From contig JAGZLW010000007.1 of the NCBI GenBank assembly GCA_018364455.1, positions 1 through 59,195 on the forward strand: DNA of 59,195 bases, in the 5' to 3' direction. Origin of the DNA: Streptococcus mitis. Its GTDB lineage: Bacteria; Bacillota; Bacilli; Lactobacillales; Streptococcaceae. The translations under genes and the position numbers were made by a program. The notes beneath the pieces are model-generated. The model saw only the letters and a list, made by a program, of their open reading frames with translations, did no database searches and was not told where the DNA came from. Each line of letters starts with the position of its first letter. Within the stretch, counting starts at the first letter, position 1. Of the stretch, positions 31,750 through 40,479 are shown in pieces.

Positions 31750-32694
31750 TTATAAATACCCATATGCAGATGCATCATCTTCTATCTTTCTCCAGTCAAA
31801 AGGTGTCTCCTGATAGACTGCATAATTCACCCAGTTACTGAAAAAGAGGGCTGCTGATGAAGACCAACAAAGACAAGGTGTCTGATTGACATCATCATCC
31901 TTAAAGTAATTTTCTGGAATATGTGGGTCTAAACCTGCGTCACGATCTCGGAAATACTCTTTTGCCAAGGTATCACGGTCATACTCCAAATGCCCAAAAC
32001 TATAAATTTCTCGTAAGTCACGACTGGCCAAAATCGAAACCCCAACCTGAGGTCCTTCTGATAAAATTTCAAGATTGGTCTTGTTTAAGACTTCTTCCTT
32101 AGAAATCTCCGTATGCCGTGAATGAGGAGATACATAGCTATCGTCAAAACCTCTAAACAGAAGATGACCTTCCTTTAAGGTGTCCTGAGGATAGATACCC
32201 GATAACTTACTGTCCATCTGGTATTTTTCCACTCCATAGCGCAGATAAAGACCAGCCTGAGCCCCCCAACAGATATGAAGGGTCGAATAGACATGGGTCT
32301 TGGACCACTCGATTACCTGACTGAATTCCTCCCAATAGTCCACTTCCTCAAATGGTAAATGCTCAACTGGAGCACCCGTGATAATCATCCCATCAAAATA
32401 CTCGTCCTTGACTTCAGGAAAAGTTTTATAGAAGGTCTCCATGTGTTCTGAACGAGTTGTCTTGGAACGATGGCTCTCCATATAGAGGAAATCAATATCC
32501 AGTTGTAGAGGTGTATTGGCCAAATGGCGTAACAACTGGGTTTCTGTGACCATTTTCTGTGGCATGAGATTTAAAATTAAAATCTTCAAAGGACGGATAT
32601 CTTGGTGGGCCGCACGTTGATCATCCATGACAAAGATGTTCTCTGTCCGTAAAATCTCAACAGCTGGTAATTTTTTATCAATTCGAATCGGCAT
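31750..32694 (-). CDS. metA: Homoserine O-acetyltransferase (MetA family)
   Basis: The 314-residue MetA protein has the nucleophile in LHICWGAQAG (Cys142) and the ITGAPVEHLPFEEVDYW motif. Residue 111 is Glu. In this family Glu111 goes with acetyl-CoA use and Gly111 with succinyl-CoA, so the product is probably O-acetylhomoserine despite the usual succinyltransferase label. It opens methionine synthesis and is followed closely by dnaD. AGGAGAGG precedes the start. Confidence 0.94.
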   Translation of the reverse strand: MPIRIDKKLPAVEILRTENIFVMDDQRAAHQDIRPLKILILNLMPQKMVTETQLLRHLANTPLQLDIDFLYMESHRSKTTRSEHMETFYKTFPEVKDEYFDGMIITGAPVEHLPFEEVDYWEEFSQVIEWSKTHVYSTLHICWGAQAGLYLRYGVEKYQMDSKLSGIYPQDTLKEGHLLFRGFDDSYVSPHSRHTEISKEEVLNKTNLEILSEGPQVGVSILASRDLREIYSFGHLEYDRDTLAKEYFRDRDAGLDPHIPENYFKDDDVNQTPCLCWSSSAALFFSNWVNYAVYQETPFDWRKIEDDASAYGYL

Positions 32695-32741
32695 AACCCT
32701 CTCCTAACTGTATTCTTTCAGGAATCATTGCATATGTTTGA

Positions 32742-32935
32742 AACTCTTCGAAAATCTCTTCAAACCGCGTCAACGTTGCCTTGCCGTAGATATGTTACTG
32801 ACTTCGTCAGTTCTATCCACAACCTCAAAACAGTGTTTTGAGCTGACTTCGTCAGTTTTATCTGCAACCTCAAAGCTGTACTTTGAGCAGCCTGCGGCTA
32901 GTTTCCTAGTTTTCTCTTTGATTTTCATTGAGTAT
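32742..32935 (-). repeat. BOX element with two boxB-like modules
   Basis: On the plus strand it opens ACTCTTCGAAAATCTCTTCA (boxC complement) and ends GATTTTCATTGAGTAT (boxA complement). Between them is the 45-base module CTGACTTCGTCAGTT...TTTTGAG, present twice with changes. It fills most of the apt-metA spacer. Confidence 0.93.
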
Positions 32936-33044
32936 GAAACTAAATCTCAAACACTTAGTCCTTTTATTATACTGCAAGAAGATATAGTTTTCAATTATAG
33001 TTTTTCTCTAACTAGCTATAGTCTATTTTTATATCCTAATGTAG

Positions 33045-33070
33045 AGAAAACAGCCCTAGGGACTGTTTTT
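33045..33070 (-). terminator. Terminator of apt
   Basis: AAAACAG and CTGTTTT arms with a self-complementary loop CCCTAGGGA end in TTTTC on the minus strand, directly after the apt stop. Confidence 0.65.
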
Positions 33071-33072
33071 CA

Positions 33073-33585
33073 TTAATAATGCATAAGAACTTTGTAATCG
33101 TAGTCACCGATTTTTTCACGGCCGTTCAATTCATCCAATTCAACAAGGAAGGCACAACCTGCTACAACACCACCAAGTTTTTCAATCATCTCGATGGTTG
33201 CCTTAACAGTTCCACCTGTTGCCAAGAGGTCATCTACGATAAGAACACGTTGACCTGGCTTGATGGCATCCGCGTGCATAGTCAAGGTATCAACACCGTA
33301 CTCTTTTTCATAGTCAGCAGAAATAACTTCGCGTGGCAATTTCCCTGGCTTACGAACAGGCGCGAAACCAATTCCCAACTCAAAGGCAACTGGACAGCCC
33401 ACGATAAAACCACGAGCCTCAGGACCTACAATCATGTCGATTTTCTTGTCAGTAGCATACTGAACGATTTCACGAACAGCGTAGCTATAAGCATTTCCAT
33501 CAGCCATCAAAGGACTGATATCACGAAAAGTAATACCTTCCTTCGGATAATTTTCAATTGTTGCAATGTAATCTTTTAAATTCAT
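33073..33585 (-). CDS. apt: Adenine phosphoribosyltransferase
   Basis: The 170-residue protein has the PRPP-binding motif VLIVDDLLATGGT and FRDISPLMAD. It salvages adenine to AMP. The start at 33585 (MNLKDYIATIENYP) is chosen by family length; the frame to 33663 would include the TGCTATAAT extended -10 (TATAAT complement of 33617-33622). The ribosome site is only GAAAG. Confidence 0.95.
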   Translation of the reverse strand: MNLKDYIATIENYPKEGITFRDISPLMADGNAYSYAVREIVQYATDKKIDMIVGPEARGFIVGCPVAFELGIGFAPVRKPGKLPREVISADYEKEYGVDTLTMHADAIKPGQRVLIVDDLLATGGTVKATIEMIEKLGGVVAGCAFLVELDELNGREKIGDYDYKVLMHY

Positions 33586-33670
33586 CTTTTTCTTTCTTTC
33601 AAAGTTTTTACTCTCTATTATAGCATATTTTTTAAGAAAGAAAAAAGGAAAAGTTAACTTCAATGATTAT

Positions 33671-34429
33671 CTAACGATTTGACGATTTATGACTAGCCAT
33701 AGCAATAAAGTCCAAGTTCTGTTTATTCTTATCAAACATTTTATACATAGTTAAAAACTGCTTTCTATTCTCCTTTTTACAAGCATTTACACAAATTTTC
33801 AAGGTTCCTAGCCAATCTTCGTCATAAATCATACCCGATAATTTCATTAATGTCATTTCACCAGTCAATACTTTCACATCACAATAACCTGATTCTATCA
33901 TCACCTGTTCCCAACCATCTTGAGTTAAAGGACCTACATTTACATGAATTGCTTGCGACAATTCCTGTCTGACAGACTCTTTAGCTTCCTTAAGAAGCAC
34001 ATCATGTGTCAGGAGAAGACCTTCAGTTTTTAAAACCCTTAGATATTCCATTACACATTTTTTCTTAGCTTGATCGGCTTGCATAGTCAGCATAGCTTCG
34101 TTTATAACAATATCAAAACTAGCATCTTCATAAGGAAGTTTCATTGCATTAGCTCTTTCAAAACTGATTAAATGAGCAACACCTGCCGTTTCAGCAGATT
34201 TTTTAGCCACTTCTAAAGCTTGAGCATCCATATCAACAGCAGTTATCTTACAACCAAAACGCTGTGCCAACTCAATTGCCGTAGTTCCCCTATTACACGC
34301 AACCTCTAGTATTCTCTTTTCTTTTGAAAATCCTCCTTCTGCAATTAACCAATCTGTGGCACGTTTTCCACCTGGGCGTAAGCGTTTTTTCCCCAGTTTT
34401 GCTAAAAACTTATGACCTTCTTCTGACAT
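33671..34429 (-). CDS. SAM-dependent methyltransferase, class I
   Basis: The 252-residue protein has the SAM motif LEVACNRGTTAIELAQ, acidic AVDMDAQAL, and post-I FDIVINEAMLTMQ, as in the UbiE/small-molecule methyltransferase group. Its substrate is unknown. The ATG at 34429 has GAGGTG five bases before it. The upstream ATG at 34453 touches the -10 (TATAAT, complement of 34452-34457; TTGTCA 18 bases further) and cannot be in the message. It stands at a probable rearrangement junction. Confidence 0.85.
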   Translation of the reverse strand: MSEEGHKFLAKLGKKRLRPGGKRATDWLIAEGGFSKEKRILEVACNRGTTAIELAQRFGCKITAVDMDAQALEVAKKSAETAGVAHLISFERANAMKLPYEDASFDIVINEAMLTMQADQAKKKCVMEYLRVLKTEGLLLTHDVLLKEAKESVRQELSQAIHVNVGPLTQDGWEQVMIESGYCDVKVLTGEMTLMKLSGMIYDEDWLGTLKICVNACKKENRKQFLTMYKMFDKNKQNLDFIAMASHKSSNR

Positions 34430-34569
34430 TTGAACACCTCTGTTTTTCTTCATTATAACATAAAATGATATTATCTGACAATTCTAATCTATTATTTGAT
34501 AAACTAGAATCAAAAGCATACAAGCACCATGACTATAGCATAAATTTATTATTACCTCTCTAGTTCGAA

Positions 34570-34861
34570 TTCAACTTCTCCCATCATTTACACATTCAGG
34601 TTACGACTATTTTTGTACTTTGGAATTGCTCTCATCTTCATCCGCTATACGAACCTCCACCTTCCTGTTCGTAGAGCCACGATTTCGCTATCCCTTCCTC
34701 TGACGGTTCTAATTTCCAACGTCAGACTTAAAACGGTCTATCCCCAGACCGTTTTAATCCGCTACCTCACAATAGTCAGGCTTGGGAATCGCTATTGGGT
34801 TCACCGGTAGCAGGTGCCCACCGAGGACTTACACCTCAGATGTACGACATGCCCGTCGTAC
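34570..34861 (-). mobile_element. Group IIC intron remnant (5' domain I fragment)
   Basis: Reading leftward from 34861, the sequence has the plan of a bacterial class C group II intron: GTACGAC then GGGCATGTCGTAC (5' hairpin), GAGGTGTAAGTCCTC (complement of 34823-34837), a series of paired arms such as AAACGGTCT/AGACCGTTT, and GCGGATGAAGATGAG before homology fades near 34570. It starts three bases after the T run of the rplA terminator, the preferred insertion site of this class. No reverse transcriptase, domain V or domain VI follows, so it is dead. A 65-codon plus-strand frame inside it is not a gene. Confidence 0.65.
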
Positions 34862-34863
34862 GC

Positions 34864-34890
34864 CAAAAAAACGAGCACTTTCGTACTCGT
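34864..34890 (-). terminator. Terminator of rplA
   Basis: AACGAGTAC and GTGCTCGTT arms with a GAAA loop are followed by seven T on the minus strand. The intron remnant starts directly behind. Confidence 0.9.
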
Positions 34891-34910
34891 TCTCTGATAT
34901 AAACTACTGA

Positions 34911-35600
34911 TTAAAGTGAGTTTACGTCAACTTTGATACCAACACCTTGAGTAGTTGTGATAGTCAAGTTTGTTACGTAAGTTCCTTTAGCTGTAGCTGG
35001 TTTTGCTTTTTGGATTGTTTCGTTGAAAGCTTTGAAGTTTTCAACCAATTTTTCAGCTTCAAATGATACTTTACCGATGATTGCTTGAACGTTACCTGCA
35101 CGGTCAGCACGGTAAGTGATTTTACCACCTTTAGACTCTTCAACTGCTTTAGCAACATCCATAGTTACAGTACCAGTTTTAGGGTTTGGCATCAAGTTAC
35201 GTGGTCCAAGGACACGTCCAAGACGTCCAACAAGAGCCATCATATCAGGTGTAGCGATAACTACGTCGAAGTCCAACCAACCGTCGTTGATTTTAGCAAC
35301 AAGGTCATCTTCACCAACAAAGTCTGCACCAGCAGCTTTTGCTTCTTCAGCTTTTGCACCACGTGCGAAAACAAGAACGCGTGAAGTTTTACCAGTACCG
35401 TTTGGCAATACCATTGCTCCACGGATTTGTTGGTCAGCCTTTTTAACGTCGATGTTCAAGTTGTAAGCAACTTCTACAGTTGCGTCAAATTTTGCAAAGT
35501 TAGTTTCTTTTGCAAGTGCTACAGCTTCTTCTACGCTGTATGCTTTTGTGCTGTCGATTTTCTCAAGAGCAGCACGAAGTTGTTTGCTTTTTTTAGCCAT
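34911..35600 (-). CDS. rplA: Ribosomal protein L1
   Basis: The 229-residue protein has the L1 signature region [20 protein letters not shown] and [18 protein letters not shown]. It forms the mobile L1 stalk of the 50S subunit and in many bacteria represses its own operon. A 207-base spacer with a long palindrome separates it from rplK. Confidence 0.98.
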
Positions 35601-35680
35601 TTTCTATTCTCCTTGTAAGTGGTTCAATCGATTTTCATCTCCCACGTCACTTCTCGAAATGATGAAGTCTTGCGGGTTTT

Positions 35681-35780
35681 CAGTCTATTATTTTTCTTTT
35701 CCTACGTCGTCAAGTTCCCTTGCTGTACCCAAGTACAAGCATCAGTCACTTGCCTAGTATGAAAAGCAACTAATAGACTG
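35681..35780. repeat. 100-base imperfect palindrome between rplK and rplA
   Basis: The ends CAGTCTATTA and TAATAGACTG are exact inverted repeats, and the similarity continues inward for about 25 bases. Nested inside are CAAGT/ACTTG and TGCTGTAC/GTACAAGCA. The whole region can fold as one long hairpin. It could be a MITE-like element or an RNA structure controlling rplA. The remainder of the spacer has no gene. Confidence 0.6.
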
Positions 35781-35807
35781 CTGTGAGATTTTCTACTGTG
35801 CTATTGA

Positions 35808-36233
35808 TTAGTCAACAACAGTGAATCCCATAGAACGAGCAGTACCTTCGATCATACGCATTGCAGACTCAATGTTTGCTGCGTTCAAATCTGGCATCTT
35901 AGTTTCTGCAATTTCTTGTACTTGTGCACGAGTAACTGTAGCAACTTTAGTTTTGTTAGGTGTACCTGATCCTTTTTCAACACCTGCAGCTTTTTTCAAA
36001 AGAACAGCAGCTGGTGGTGTTTTAGTGATGAAAGTAAATGATTTATCTTCGTAAACTGAGATAACAACTGGAATGATCATACCAGCTTGGTCAGCTGTAC
36101 GAGCGTTGAACTCTTTTGTGAATCCCATGATGTTGATACCAGCTTGACCAAGAGCAGGTCCAACCGGTGGAGCTGGTGTAGCTTTACCAGCAGGGATTTG
36201 CAATTTTACAAGTTTTTCGACTTTTTTAGCCAT
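35808..36233 (-). CDS. rplK: Ribosomal protein L11
   Basis: The 141-residue protein has the conserved start KLQIPAGKATPAPPVGPALG and GINIMGFTKEFNART. It binds 23S rRNA in the GTPase centre and is required for RelA activation. AAAGGAGG precedes the start. Confidence 0.98.
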   Translation of the reverse strand: MAKKVEKLVKLQIPAGKATPAPPVGPALGQAGINIMGFTKEFNARTADQAGMIIPVVISVYEDKSFTFITKTPPAAVLLKKAAGVEKGSGTPNKTKVATVTRAQVQEIAETKMPDLNAANIESAMRMIEGTARSMGFTVVD

Positions 36234-36339
36234 TTTTAAATCCTCCTTTGTGGTTTTGGCGGTAATTAAAAATTTTTACCTCCCACAAGTATGCTTTTTA
36301 CATACCCATCTATTATACACTATTTATCTAGAATTGCAA
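36234..36339 (-). promoter_or_regulatory. rplK promoter and structured leader
   Basis: TTGCAA (complement of 36334-36339), a 16-base spacer and TATAAT (complement of 36312-36317) form the promoter. The roughly 75-base leader can form GTATG/CATAC and a longer GGTAAAAATTTTTAATTACC palindrome before the ribosome site, possibly the L1-responsive control site. Confidence 0.6.
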
Positions 36340-36355
36340 GAGAAAAGTTTATTTT

Positions 36356-37072
36356 TTAATCGACATAATCTCCGCCTTCAAAGCCGTAATACTCTTCCAA
36401 ACTGAGACCACTCTCAGCAATTTCTTTAGCTTCTTTTCCGACATAACGAAGGTGCCATTCTTCAGCCATATAGCCTGTTTCCTTTTCCTTACCTTTGAGA
36501 TAACGGACAACAAAACCATAATCAGCCGCATGGTCCAAGAGCCATTGGGCCGCTTTTTCTTCTGTCACCAAATCACCATTTGTCCCAATCACATCAAAAG
36601 CCAACCCTGTCTGGTGCTCACTATAGCCAGGACGAGCAGAATAACGATCGGCAGCTTCTTTCCCATCTTGGTTGACATAATCTTGATAGAGCTTGGTCTG
36701 AGTTTCATAACTTCTAAAACCACTGTAATGGTCACTAATCGGGAAACCTGCCTCTTGCATCGCTTTGATGAGTTTGATCAACTCTGCCTTGGCTGTTGGA
36801 TTTTCCCCTGGATTGTAATCTTTTGACAAAGGATAATGTTTATTTGCTACGATGATTTCATCGTATTTCCCTTGGATGCTGTAGTAGTCACCTTTATTAA
36901 CCACTTCTGCTTTTTTCTGGGCAGCTCCTTGAGGCTTACTTCCGACTGTTCCATCAGCTTTGGCTGTTTGTTCTGTTTTAGCTACTCCATTTTCATTTTT
37001 TGCTTTTTCTTGTGAACAAGCTGCCAGACTCAAGGCTAGCAAGGCTGTCAAAACAAGATATCTTTTTTTCAT
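36356..37072 (-). CDS. ldcB: L,D-carboxypeptidase LdcB/DacB, lipoprotein
   Basis: The 238-residue protein has a lipoprotein signal with lipobox LAAC (Cys at about 19) and a VanY-type zinc peptidase domain. Metal and catalytic residues are in YSEHQTGLAFDVIG and EEWHLRYVG. In pneumococcus it trims the terminal D-Ala from peptidoglycan tetrapeptides and is needed for normal shape. It lies three bases before the HIT gene's end, so HIT and ldcB form an operon. Confidence 0.93.
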   Translation of the reverse strand: MKKRYLVLTALLALSLAACSQEKAKNENGVAKTEQTAKADGTVGSKPQGAAQKKAEVVNKGDYYSIQGKYDEIIVANKHYPLSKDYNPGENPTAKAELIKLIKAMQEAGFPISDHYSGFRSYETQTKLYQDYVNQDGKEAADRYSARPGYSEHQTGLAFDVIGTNGDLVTEEKAAQWLLDHAADYGFVVRYLKGKEKETGYMAEEWHLRYVGKEAKEIAESGLSLEEYYGFEGGDYVD

Positions 37073-37074
37073 TT

Positions 37075-37545
37075 TTACTCCTTTATTTCTAATAGTTTAT
37101 CTACTTCTGACGATAAACGTTTGACTAATCTTTTAATCTCATCCGGATTTGCTTGGCAGGTTTCTGCTGTCATTTCTTCAAAGGGAACCCACCAGACTGG
37201 TCCACGTCCATTGAGACCATGACCATTCATGTCACCTCTTCGTCTAGGAAACAGATGCCAATGAAGATGGGCATCGCCATTTCCTAGCAGTTCGATATTC
37301 ATTTTCTCAGCAGCAAAGGCCTTAGCAACCGCCTCTTGGACCACACTCATTTCTTCTAGAAAACGGAGTCTTGTCTCCTTTTTCAAATGGTGCAATTCGG
37401 TGACATGTTCCTTGGCTAGAAAGAGACTATAGCCTTCAAAATACTGGTGGTCTCCAATGACAAGATAGCCTGTTTTCAATTCTCTTACAAAATAGGGATT
37501 TTCCCCAGCATTGATGAGCTCAATTCTCTGGCAAATCAGGCACAT
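37075..37545 (-). CDS. HIT family nucleotide-binding protein
   Basis: The 156-residue protein carries the histidine triad HLHWHLFPRR near residue 94. Such proteins hydrolyse or transfer nucleoside phosphates. The N-terminal CLICQRIE pair could bind zinc as in related HIT proteins. One base separates it from the M42 peptidase gene upstream. Confidence 0.9.
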   Translation of the reverse strand: MCLICQRIELINAGENPYFVRELKTGYLVIGDHQYFEGYSLFLAKEHVTELHHLKKETRLRFLEEMSVVQEAVAKAFAAEKMNIELLGNGDAHLHWHLFPRRRGDMNGHGLNGRGPVWWVPFEEMTAETCQANPDEIKRLVKRLSSEVDKLLEIKE

Positions 37546-37546
37546 A

Positions 37547-38584
37547 TTAGTCTACCAATGCGCTCTTAAGGTAAGCATCAACCATACGCTCTGTTGCGGC
37601 CACCGAATCAATATGAGTGCGCTCATAAGAATGACTAGACTCGATACCAGCACCGAGAAGGGCGTGTTTGACTTCTGCCCCTGCGGACATGGCTGCTGAA
37701 GCGTCCGATCCATAAAATGGATAGATATCCAACTTAAAAGGAATATCTTGTTCTTTAGCCAAGGCAACCAAATGTTGACGGAAGTCATAGTGATAAGGAC
37801 CTGAAGCATCCTTGACACAGATGGATACTGTATATTCGTCTGTTTGCTGGTCATCACCCATAGCTCCCATATCCACAGCCAGATATTCAACTACTTGAGC
37901 AGGAATATTAGAGTTAGCACCGTGTCCCACTTCTTCAAAGACTGAAAAAGCAAAATGGGTTGTTACGGGCAATTCAATCTTCTCTTCCTTATAAATACGA
38001 AGCAGGTTAAGCAAAATCGCTGCACTGACCTTATCGTCCAAATGACGAGACTTGATAAAGCCTGTCTCTGTCACGACAGTTCGGGGATCAAAGCTGATAA
38101 AATCACCGACCTCAATCCCCAAGGCACGAGTTTCTTTTTCATTGGTTACTTTTGCATCCAAACGCACTTCCATATTGTCCTGCGTGCGTTCTGCAGTTCC
38201 TGCATCCTTATAGACATGGCAAGAAGTTTGGTGGATAAGGATGGTTCCAGATACCTTTTGACCTGTGCTAGCCACATGAACGGTACAGTTTTCTCCTTCA
38301 ATCATATTCCAAGGAAAACCACCGATACGGTCCATTTTGAGACGACCGTCTGGTTTGACAGCACGGACAATAGCACCCAGCGTATCTACATGGGCAGTCA
38401 CATAGCGGTGTTGTTCATCTTTTTGACCTTTAATGGTCACATTGACACCGCCCTTGGCTGTGCGAACTGGCTGATAACCAAAATCTTCTAAAGTCTTGAC
38501 TAAATAGTCCGAAATCTCACGAGTGAAGCCTGTTGGCGATGCGATGGCTGTTAGTTCTTTGATATATTCTACTGTTTGATTCAT
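37547..38584 (-). CDS. M42 family metallo-aminopeptidase
   Basis: The 345-residue protein has the M42 metal ligands in VTAHVDTLGAIV, SRHLDDKVSAAI, FEEVGHGANS and AVDMGAMGDDQ. Members are large tetrahedral aminopeptidases (PepA, FrvX, YsdC) that finish peptide breakdown. The specificity is not predictable here. It is first in an operon with the HIT and ldcB genes. Confidence 0.92.
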   Translation of the reverse strand: MNQTVEYIKELTAIASPTGFTREISDYLVKTLEDFGYQPVRTAKGGVNVTIKGQKDEQHRYVTAHVDTLGAIVRAVKPDGRLKMDRIGGFPWNMIEGENCTVHVASTGQKVSGTILIHQTSCHVYKDAGTAERTQDNMEVRLDAKVTNEKETRALGIEVGDFISFDPRTVVTETGFIKSRHLDDKVSAAILLNLLRIYKEEKIELPVTTHFAFSVFEEVGHGANSNIPAQVVEYLAVDMGAMGDDQQTDEYTVSICVKDASGPYHYDFRQHLVALAKEQDIPFKLDIYPFYGSDASAAMSAGAEVKHALLGAGIESSHSYERTHIDSVAATERMVDAYLKSALVD

Positions 38585-38634
38585 TTCTTCACCTCTTTTG
38601 CTACCTATTATAACACATTTATCATCGGATAAAA

Positions 38635-38677
38635 AAAGAAAATCACTCCTGTAGACTTGGCTACAAAAGTGATTTTA
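38635..38677 (-). terminator. Terminator of brnQ
   Basis: AAAATCACT and AGTGATTTT arms, with an inner TGTAG/CTACA stem, end in a T run on the minus strand after brnQ. Confidence 0.8.
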
Positions 38678-38681
38678 ATGA

Positions 38682-40007
38682 TTATTCCATTTCAAAAACA
38701 TCGCTTTCTTGCTTGTTTGGTAGAACCAATGAGAGCAAGATTCCGACAACGGCTGGTACCAACCATGGGAGAGATGCCTTGGCAAAAGGAAGAGCCTTGA
38801 CAAGGTTTGCAAGAAACTCAACCTTAAACGAGCTTCCTAGTACGCTTGCAATGGCAATAGCTGTAACCACAGCAATTGTCAACTGCATACCTGGTTTTGA
38901 AAGGGCAACAAATTTGTTGACAATGACAATCATAACGATGGCAATGGTGATTGGGTACAAGATAACCAGTACAGGGATTGAGTACTTGATAATCGCATCA
39001 AGACCCAAATTGGCAATGGCAAATCCAATCAAGGTAAAGGCTGTCGCATAAACCTTGTAGCTGATTTGTGGGAAGCGTTCATTAAAGAACTCAGCTGTAG
39101 ACACAATCAAACCAACAGTCGTTGTGAAGCAGGTTACAGTAACCATAGCTGCAAGGAAGAGTTGGGCTGTTGAGCCAAAGATTTCTTGAGTAGCTTGTGA
39201 CAAGATGTAAACACCTGGTGTTCCACCCTTCATCGCTTCAGCTGGTACCGGGAAATGATTTCCAAGGAAACCTAAACCGATATAAAGAGCACTGAAGGCA
39301 AGGGCAACAACGATACCAACAACCCAGATAGTTGAAATGTATTCTTTCTTACTTGAAAATCCAAGTTGTTTCAAGGTTTGAACTGCGATTACGCTAAAGG
39401 CAACTGAAGCAAGGGCGTCCAAAGTATTGTAACCTTCTAGGAATCCTGTACCAAAAGCAGAAGCTTGATAAGCAGCTGAAGCAGCTTGAGGACTTGTTCC
39501 ACCGTATTTGAAAGCTCCCAGAACAACCAAGATAACAATCAAAATCGCAAAGACTGGCGTTAAAATACGTCCAATGCGGTCTAAGATTTTTGATGGATTA
39601 AGCGAGATTAGATAGGCTGCTGCAAAATACAGAACCGTAAAGACAATCAAGCCAAGACCTTTATTTGCATCCGACAAAAGAGGGCTAATCCCTACTTCGT
39701 AAGCTGTTGTAGCAGTACGTGGGATAGCAAAGAATGGACCGATTGACAAGTAAAGAACTGAGAGGTATAGAGTCGCAAACCAAGGCGCTATCTTTGTTGA
39801 AATCTCGTAGATATATCCTTTAGGATTTAACGTTCCAATAATCAGAGTCAAGACGGCGATACCGACACCTGAAAAGACAAAACCTGCGATGGCAGGAAGA
39901 AAATGTTCTCCAGATAGAGCACCTAGAGAAGGCGGAAAAATCAAGTTCCCCGCACCAAAAAATATTCCAAACAGGAGTAAACCTGTTAGGGCACCTTTTT
40001 TAGCCAT
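38682..40007 (-). CDS. brnQ: Branched-chain amino acid transporter (LIVCS family)
   Basis: The 441-residue protein has about 12 hydrophobic helices and the family start LFGIFFGAGNLIFPPSLG. It imports Leu, Ile and Val with a cation. The start at 40007 follows AAGGAG; the frame to 40022 begins inside that site. The promoter region has an extended -10 TGATATACT and, upstream, a perfect palindrome at 40103-40120. Confidence 0.95.
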   Translation of the reverse strand: MAKKGALTGLLLFGIFFGAGNLIFPPSLGALSGEHFLPAIAGFVFSGVGIAVLTLIIGTLNPKGYIYEISTKIAPWFATLYLSVLYLSIGPFFAIPRTATTAYEVGISPLLSDANKGLGLIVFTVLYFAAAYLISLNPSKILDRIGRILTPVFAILIVILVVLGAFKYGGTSPQAASAAYQASAFGTGFLEGYNTLDALASVAFSVIAVQTLKQLGFSSKKEYISTIWVVGIVVALAFSALYIGLGFLGNHFPVPAEAMKGGTPGVYILSQATQEIFGSTAQLFLAAMVTVTCFTTTVGLIVSTAEFFNERFPQISYKVYATAFTLIGFAIANLGLDAIIKYSIPVLVILYPITIAIVMIVIVNKFVALSKPGMQLTIAVVTAIAIASVLGSSFKVEFLANLVKALPFAKASLPWLVPAVVGILLSLVLPNKQESDVFEME

Positions 40008-40102
40008 GAAAATCTCCTTCATATTTATAAAATACTGACCTAGTATATCATGAATAGGAGTATGAAAAAAGCTTCACGAAGTAAATATTGAATGTTTTCA
40101 AG

Positions 40103-40120
40103 ATTCTCAAAAATGAGAAT
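40103..40120. promoter_or_regulatory. Palindrome upstream of brnQ
   Basis: ATTCTCAAAAATGAGAAT has perfect seven-base arms around four bases and lies about 45-50 bases upstream of the brnQ -10. It is a possible operator for amino-acid control; it has no T run that would make it a terminator. Confidence 0.35.
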
Positions 40121-40130
40121 TGTCTAAAAA

Positions 40131-40169
40131 TAAAATTCTCCTACCTAGTCCACGCCAAGTAGGAGAAAA
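40131..40169 (-). terminator. Terminator of the rhodanese gene
   Basis: TTCTCCTAC and GTAGGAGAA arms are followed by TTTTATTTTT on the minus strand. Confidence 0.8.
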
Positions 40170-40178
40170 TTCTTATGT

Positions 40179-40466
40179 TTAGAGTTCTTCAAAGGCAGTC
40201 ATACCACCTTGAACATTGATAACCTCATAACCTTGTTCTGATAAGAATTGGCAAGCACGCGCCGATCTCATCCCAGATTTGCAAATGACATAATGTAACT
40301 GGTCCTTATCCAACTGATCATAGGTATCAGCCAATTGACTAAGTGGCAGGTTGTGGGCGCCTTCTAAATGAAGAGCTTCAAACTCATCCACTTCTCTCAC
40401 GTCCACTAGAGAAAGTTGGTCGTTTTGGTAAAGCTGGTAAAATGCGTCAAAGGTTATTTCTTTCAT
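40179..40466 (-). CDS. Rhodanese-domain protein
   Basis: The 95-residue single rhodanese domain has SLVDVREVDEFEALHLEGA, the active-site loop CKSGMRS with its Cys, and the C-terminal GYEVINVQGGMTAF. It probably carries persulfide sulfur. The start at 40466 has GGAG seven bases upstream. The 12-codon longer frame is encoded by the end of a BOX element and is artificial. Confidence 0.9.
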   Translation of the reverse strand: MKEITFDAFYQLYQNDQLSLVDVREVDEFEALHLEGAHNLPLSQLADTYDQLDKDQLHYVICKSGMRSARACQFLSEQGYEVINVQGGMTAFEEL

Positions 40467-40479
40467 TCTTTTTCTCCTA

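Noticed and set aside
34613..34810. 65-codon plus-strand frame
   Set aside because: It lies inside the structured group II intron fragment on the opposite strand, with no ribosome site; its codons follow intron stems.
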